8,485 bases of DNA, taken from Candidatus Bathyarchaeota archaeon (GTDB taxonomy: Archaea > Thermoproteota > Bathyarchaeia > Bathyarchaeales > DTEX01). Position numbers and translations under genes: made by a program. Positions 5,902-8,485 of this stretch are shown here, in pieces (the first letter of the stretch is position 1; each line of letters begins with the position of its first letter). The DNA lies in assembly GCA_021158305.1 (NCBI GenBank), contig JAGGUU010000065.1, positions 1-8,485 of the forward strand. The letters run 5' to 3'. The notes under the pieces were generated by a model. That model was not told where the DNA came from and made no database searches. It saw only the letters and a program-made list of their open reading frames with translations.

Positions 5902-7242
5902 TTAACAACCATAAACTTTTTCGTATGGAATAACTTTGCCTATAAAGTCTGGAGGCTTCCTCTTTTCTTGGCCATATCTACTTAGAGGCTTTGTTAGGTG
6001 TCTCTGCGATCGAGGAGGTGTTACATATAATCCGGGTTTCAGCTGCCTTTCAACCTTGAGGACTACCTTCTTCAAGTCTCTGCTGTGGAAGCCGCATCTT
6101 TTACATTCAAAACCTTTTCCTCGCCCCGCAGATTTCATTCTTTTTCCGCAGACAGGACATGGAGGATTACGATATATGAGGCGAGGAACAACCTCAACAA
6201 CCCTGATTTTCTCGATATTTATTGTCATCGGTCTGCTTTGCGAGGGCGGACGAACTCCGCCATAAACTTCAACGAGATCACCTATGATGAGTTTCTTAAC
6301 TATTTTCCTAAGGCTACCAGTTGGTTCATAAGCTGCACAGTCAATCTCACCCGTTTCATCTCTAACCTTGAAGATTACATGTCCTCCCTTGATGATTTTA
6401 GGCTCCTCCGAAACTCTGCCTCTAACTATGACGGGGCTGTAGGGCTTAACTTGACCGATCGCGGTAAGTTCCTTTAAGTGAGCGTCTGTTCCTTGATTCG
6501 TTCGGAATATGACCCACCTCTCTATAGGCTCTTCTGAGACTACAAGTTCATGTCCACGCCTAACCGCCTCCGGTGTTTCTCCTCTTATGCCGTATAGAAC
6601 AGGATCTGGTCCCCTTGGAGTTATCAGAATCCTTCCGGTTTCATAATCGACATTATTGAAGACTAAACGTCCAAGTTTCTTGTCCATCTCAATGACTGAT
6701 GACTCCTTGACTCTTCTAGGAGTCCCTCTGTTCTCTGGAATCCGGTAGGAGAGCAGTTCATATGTGTAGTCCTCCTTTAGCTGCTCGCCTATGGCTGCTA
6801 ATCCACCGATTATTCCGCGTCCTCTCTTGAAACCATAGGCCTCAGCTCTATACTTTCTGATTAGGGTTAGAGCTTCATCTTTCGTCACAAGTCCTGTGAT
6901 AACTCGCTTTGCAAAGGCTTCAATCTCATTTGGCACATCGCCGATTAAGAAGACGACGCCGGGATCTGTTCCCTCATAGTTTAGGTCGGCTTGCTCTTCA
7001 ACTGTCTGAATAACGCATTCTTTCACATCATCTTGTAGATCTTCCGGGCATAGGATCCTGAAGCAGACGGCTCCGTTACCTCTAGTCTTCCATGGAACAT
7101 TTGGATTAAGCCTCACTAGCTTTGGGTAATCAATTAAGGAGACGCCGAGGTTATGTAGGCGTTCAATAAGTATCGCTGCTATGTATGTTGTGCATCCTCC
7201 ACGTGGAGAGTCGGTGTCATCGAATCCTATATGCATCTCCAT
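5902..7242 (-). CDS. tiaS: TiaS, tRNA(Ile2) 2-agmatinylcytidine synthetase
   Basis: TiaS uses ATP and agmatine to convert C34 of the CAU anticodon of tRNA-Ile2 to agmatidine, allowing AUA decoding. The 446-residue product opens with IGFDDTDSPRGGCTTY (5-20). D8, D9 and D11 match the metal site and T18 matches the autophosphorylated threonine of the Archaeoglobus enzyme. The ferredoxin-like middle domain includes AYGFKRGRGIIGGLAAIG (135-152). An OB-fold covers about 270-350, and a zinc ribbon follows with C362, C365, C380 and C383. The basic tail contains PPRSQRHLTKPLSRYG (409-424). Length and domain order are normal for the family, and nothing is truncated. Two ATGs compete, at 7242 and at 7236 (codon 3), and neither has a strong ribosome-binding sequence. 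ATA codons are used freely in the neighbouring genes, consistent with a need for this enzyme. Confidence 0.96.
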   Translation of the reverse strand: MEMHIGFDDTDSPRGGCTTYIAAILIERLHNLGVSLIDYPKLVRLNPNVPWKTRGNGAVCFRILCPEDLQDDVKECVIQTVEEQADLNYEGTDPGVVFLIGDVPNEIEAFAKRVITGLVTKDEALTLIRKYRAEAYGFKRGRGIIGGLAAIGEQLKEDYTYELLSYRIPENRGTPRRVKESSVIEMDKKLGRLVFNNVDYETGRILITPRGPDPVLYGIRGETPEAVRRGHELVVSEEPIERWVIFRTNQGTDAHLKELTAIGQVKPYSPVIVRGRVSEEPKIIKGGHVIFKVRDETGEIDCAAYEPTGSLRKIVKKLIIGDLVEVYGGVRPPSQSRPMTINIEKIRVVEVVPRLIYRNPPCPVCGKRMKSAGRGKGFECKRCGFHSRDLKKVVLKVERQLKPGLYVTPPRSQRHLTKPLSRYGQEKRKPPDFIGKVIPYEKVYGC

Positions 7243-7271
7243 TAGCTTTCCAATCCGTAGCTAGTGATATC

Positions 7272-7319
7272 TTCTGAAATACAGAATACCTTTTTATCCT
7301 TTTGGAATATCTGATATTT
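7272..7319 (-). promoter_or_regulatory. tiaS promoter region: A/T-rich TATA box flanked by two short inverted repeats
   Basis: On the minus strand CCAAAAGGATAAAAAGG (7305-7289) resembles a BRE plus TATA box about 50-55 bases before the tiaS ATG. On the plus strand, TTCTG-AAATA-CAGAA (7272-7286) lies between the TATA box and the likely start site. GAATATC-T-GATATTT (7305-7319, one mismatch) lies upstream of it. The first repeat is placed to block initiation and the second to affect factor binding. Function is inferred. Confidence 0.4.
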
Positions 7320-7338
7320 CTGAGATGACGCTTTGAGC

Positions 7339-7845
7339 CTAAAGAGCGTTCTCGTTTCTCTGCAGATTCTTCTCGAATATGGCGGCATCTAAGCCTGAAC
7401 CGTAATAATCCTTGACGATCCTTACTTGGCTATAACCATGCTTTAGATAAAGCGCCACAGCGGCAGTATTGTCGAGACGAACCTCTAACACTGCTCTTCG
7501 CGCTCCCCTACGGAGAAACTCTTTTTCCAAGGACTTCAAAAGCACCGATCCCACTTTCATTCTTCTAAATTTATGTTTCACATCAATCGTGTAGATGTGA
7601 CCAGATGCCTTGCCGTTGACGTACTCGATAGCTCCGATAATGAATCCGACTGCTTCGTTGTCAACCTCGGCGATCAGCGTTATGAAGATCGGCGATCTTA
7701 AGCAGTATTCGAGCTGCATGCGGGTGAAGGCTTCCTCAGCGAAGCATTCAGTCTCGATTTTATAGATTTCGTCTAGATCCTTCAATCCGGCTTCTCTAAT
7801 CGTGATGGGAAAGCTACGCCTCGTCTTTGAGAAGTGCGAAGACAT
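7339..7845 (-). CDS. rimI: RimI/Ard1-type N-terminal acetyltransferase (GNAT family)
   Basis: The 168-residue product is a single GNAT domain that transfers acetyl from acetyl-CoA to protein N-termini. The acetyl-CoA loop is FRRMKVGSVLL (93-103). The RimI signature LEVRLDNTAAVALYLKHGY spans 120-138, and E121 and Y133 align with the E. coli catalytic pair E103/Y115. DYYGSGLDAAIF (146-157) is the typical C-terminal segment. The first glycine of the usual R/Q-x-x-G-x-G/A loop is K97, a mild oddity. Archaeal members act on many proteins co-translationally, so it need not target ribosomal protein S18. The ATG at 7845-7843 has an excellent GAGGAGGGAG 4 bases upstream, inside the end of the GIY-YIG gene. 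The two genes overlap by 32 bases and are probably translationally coupled. Confidence 0.92.
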   Translation of the reverse strand: MSSHFSKTRRSFPITIREAGLKDLDEIYKIETECFAEEAFTRMQLEYCLRSPIFITLIAEVDNEAVGFIIGAIEYVNGKASGHIYTIDVKHKFRRMKVGSVLLKSLEKEFLRRGARRAVLEVRLDNTAAVALYLKHGYSQVRIVKDYYGSGLDAAIFEKNLQRNENAL

Positions 7846-8362
7846 TATTCTCCCTCCTCTGTAGATATATTTCTGCTATTTTTCTCAGCAGATTATCCTC
7901 CACTCCGAAGTATAGGAGATGGCTTTTGCATCCACTAATGCAATCTGAAGAACCGAATCCTGGAATCGGCATCTCTGGTCTAAGAAGACTTATTAGGTGC
8001 TGATTCACTTCGCACTCTAGCCTTCTCCTAGATGGCAACGCTAGAACTGCCTCGATCTCGGATTCGCCGCTGCTTAACAAGTAGTCTATGTGCCATCTTT
8101 TCTTTTTGGCGCCCCTTAAATGCCTAGAGATCCGTCCAGCGAGGCTGGAGGAGCCTCTCCCCATAGCAGATCCCGTATATGTATAATAGCCAGCGTCAAG
8201 ATCAGCCATGCCCAACCCTCCAATCTTCAGCGAGAGTGATGAATTAATGAAGATTACTAGCGTGTACGTTCCCCTTTCATCCCTTAACTTCGAAACCTCG
8301 GAGAACTTGAGAATCTTCAATCCGAGATTTGCGAGATTCTCTTTCTCAGCTGAAAGATTCAT
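7814..8362 (-). CDS. DUF123 / GIY-YIG (Uri-superfamily) nuclease-like protein
   Basis: The 182-residue protein has the DUF123 (COG1833) layout. It shows GTYTLVIF (31-38), the GIY-YIG-like GYYTYTGSAMG (58-68), an arginine-rich helix LAGRISRHLRGAKKKRWHID (74-93), LECE (E116 is the likely metal ligand), and GFGSSDC (135-141) with a further Cys145 and His148. The pair of tyrosine motifs, R77/R80 and E116 fit a GIY-YIG nuclease fold, but the substrate of this archaeal family is not established. About 30 residues precede GTYTL, more than a minimal member needs. The ATG at 8362-8360 is supported by AAGGTG at 6 bases. It is the first gene of an operon with rimI, overlapping it by 32 bases. Confidence 0.88.
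   Translation of the reverse strand: MNLSAEKENLANLGLKILKFSEVSKLRDERGTYTLVIFINSSLSLKIGGLGMADLDAGYYTYTGSAMGRGSSSLAGRISRHLRGAKKKRWHIDYLLSSGESEIEAVLALPSRRRLECEVNQHLISLLRPEMPIPGFGSSDCISGCKSHLLYFGVEDNLLRKIAEIYLQRRENNVFALLKDEA
7850..7859 (-). promoter_or_regulatory. Strong internal ribosome-binding site for rimI
   Basis: GAGGAGGGAG on the minus strand lies 4 bases before the rimI ATG while also encoding part of QRRENN in the GIY-YIG protein. It is the best ribosome-binding sequence in the window. It fixes the rimI start and suggests re-initiation as ribosomes finish the upstream gene. Confidence 0.7.
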
Positions 8363-8385
8363 CTCAACACCTTAAAATGATACTT

Positions 8386-8398
8386 GCCTTTTAAAGAT
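8386..8398 (-). promoter_or_regulatory. Candidate TATA box of the GIY-YIG-rimI operon
   Basis: On the minus strand ATCTTTAAAAGGC is centred about 30 bases before the GIY-YIG ATG. Transcription would begin only a few bases ahead of the codon, although an AAGGTG sequence sits within that space. Confidence 0.45.
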
Positions 8399-8403
8399 AT
8401 TAT

Positions 8404-8468
8404 TAGCGCAGCGTCTAGTCTACAGCCATTAATGTGATTTTTGCGCTATAAAAAATTCTTTAATAAAG
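8404..8468 (+). promoter_or_regulatory. Probable outward promoter for a rightward gene beyond the window, with a 7-base inverted repeat
   Basis: TATAAAAAATT (8447-8457) and TTTAATAAAG (8459-8468) are TATA-like on the plus strand and would drive transcription off the right edge. TAGCGCA (8404-8410) and TGCGCTA (8442-8448) are perfect complements 31 bases apart, lying between this promoter and the leftward one at 8386-8398. No open frame begins before 8485, so the gene served is unseen. Confidence 0.3.
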
Positions 8469-8485
8469 AGGGAACTAGGCCTAAC

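Noticed and set aside
5936..6477. Plus-strand open frames opposite tiaS
   Set aside because: tiaS is supported by full-length motif conservation and these frames overlap it entirely.
1..8485. CRISPR array, tRNA or rRNA gene, insertion sequence or phage module
   Set aside because: No spaced direct repeats, cloverleaf, transposase, integrase or terminal repeats could be found on reading the sequence.

Overview
The window looks like chromosomal DNA from an archaeon of the TACK group. The evidence is a set of archaeal information-processing genes (prefoldin beta, TiaS, an archaeal DUF123/GIY-YIG protein, a RimI/Ard1-type acetyltransferase), A/T-rich box-A-like promoters, and a eukaryote-type DNA topoisomerase IB. 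Among archaea that enzyme is known from Thaumarchaeota, Aigarchaeota and related lineages, so a thaumarchaeal, aigarchaeal or bathyarchaeial genome is the best guess. No rRNA, tRNA, CRISPR array, insertion sequence or phage gene was found, and no stretch over 300 bases lacks a gene.

Layout. Positions 3-320 (+) hold the last 105 codons of an unrecognised hydrophilic protein. It converges on a leftward block: a DHH-family phosphoesterase (341-1354), prefoldin beta (1517-1879), a GvpD/KaiC-like ATPase (1998-3473) and a stand-alone response regulator (3477-3863). In transcription order the block runs regulator, ATPase, pfdB, DHH. Regulator and ATPase are separated by 3 bases and form a clear two-gene operon; pfdB and the DHH gene each have more than 100 bases upstream and may have their own promoters. 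A 251-base divergent intergenic region separates this block from topoisomerase IB (4115-5899, +). The topoisomerase converges tail-to-tail, with 2 bases between, on tiaS (5902-7242, -). Upstream of tiaS lies a second leftward operon: a DUF123/GIY-YIG protein (7814-8362) overlapping a RimI-like acetyltransferase (7339-7845). The right end (8363-8485) is probably a divergent promoter region serving that operon and an unseen rightward gene.

Roles. Most of the genes are housekeeping: DNA topology (TopoIB), decoding of AUA codons (TiaS), protein folding (prefoldin), N-terminal acetylation (RimI) and nucleotide or oligonucleotide turnover (DHH). The least ordinary unit is the receiver protein coupled to a two-lobed RecA-fold ATPase whose second lobe has lost its P-loop lysine. 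No histidine kinase or DNA-binding output is visible with it. The topoisomerase is notable for an inter-helical linker clearly longer than the human one. I did not find a clearly new multi-gene system. The receiver-ATPase pair is the best candidate for undescribed signalling biology.
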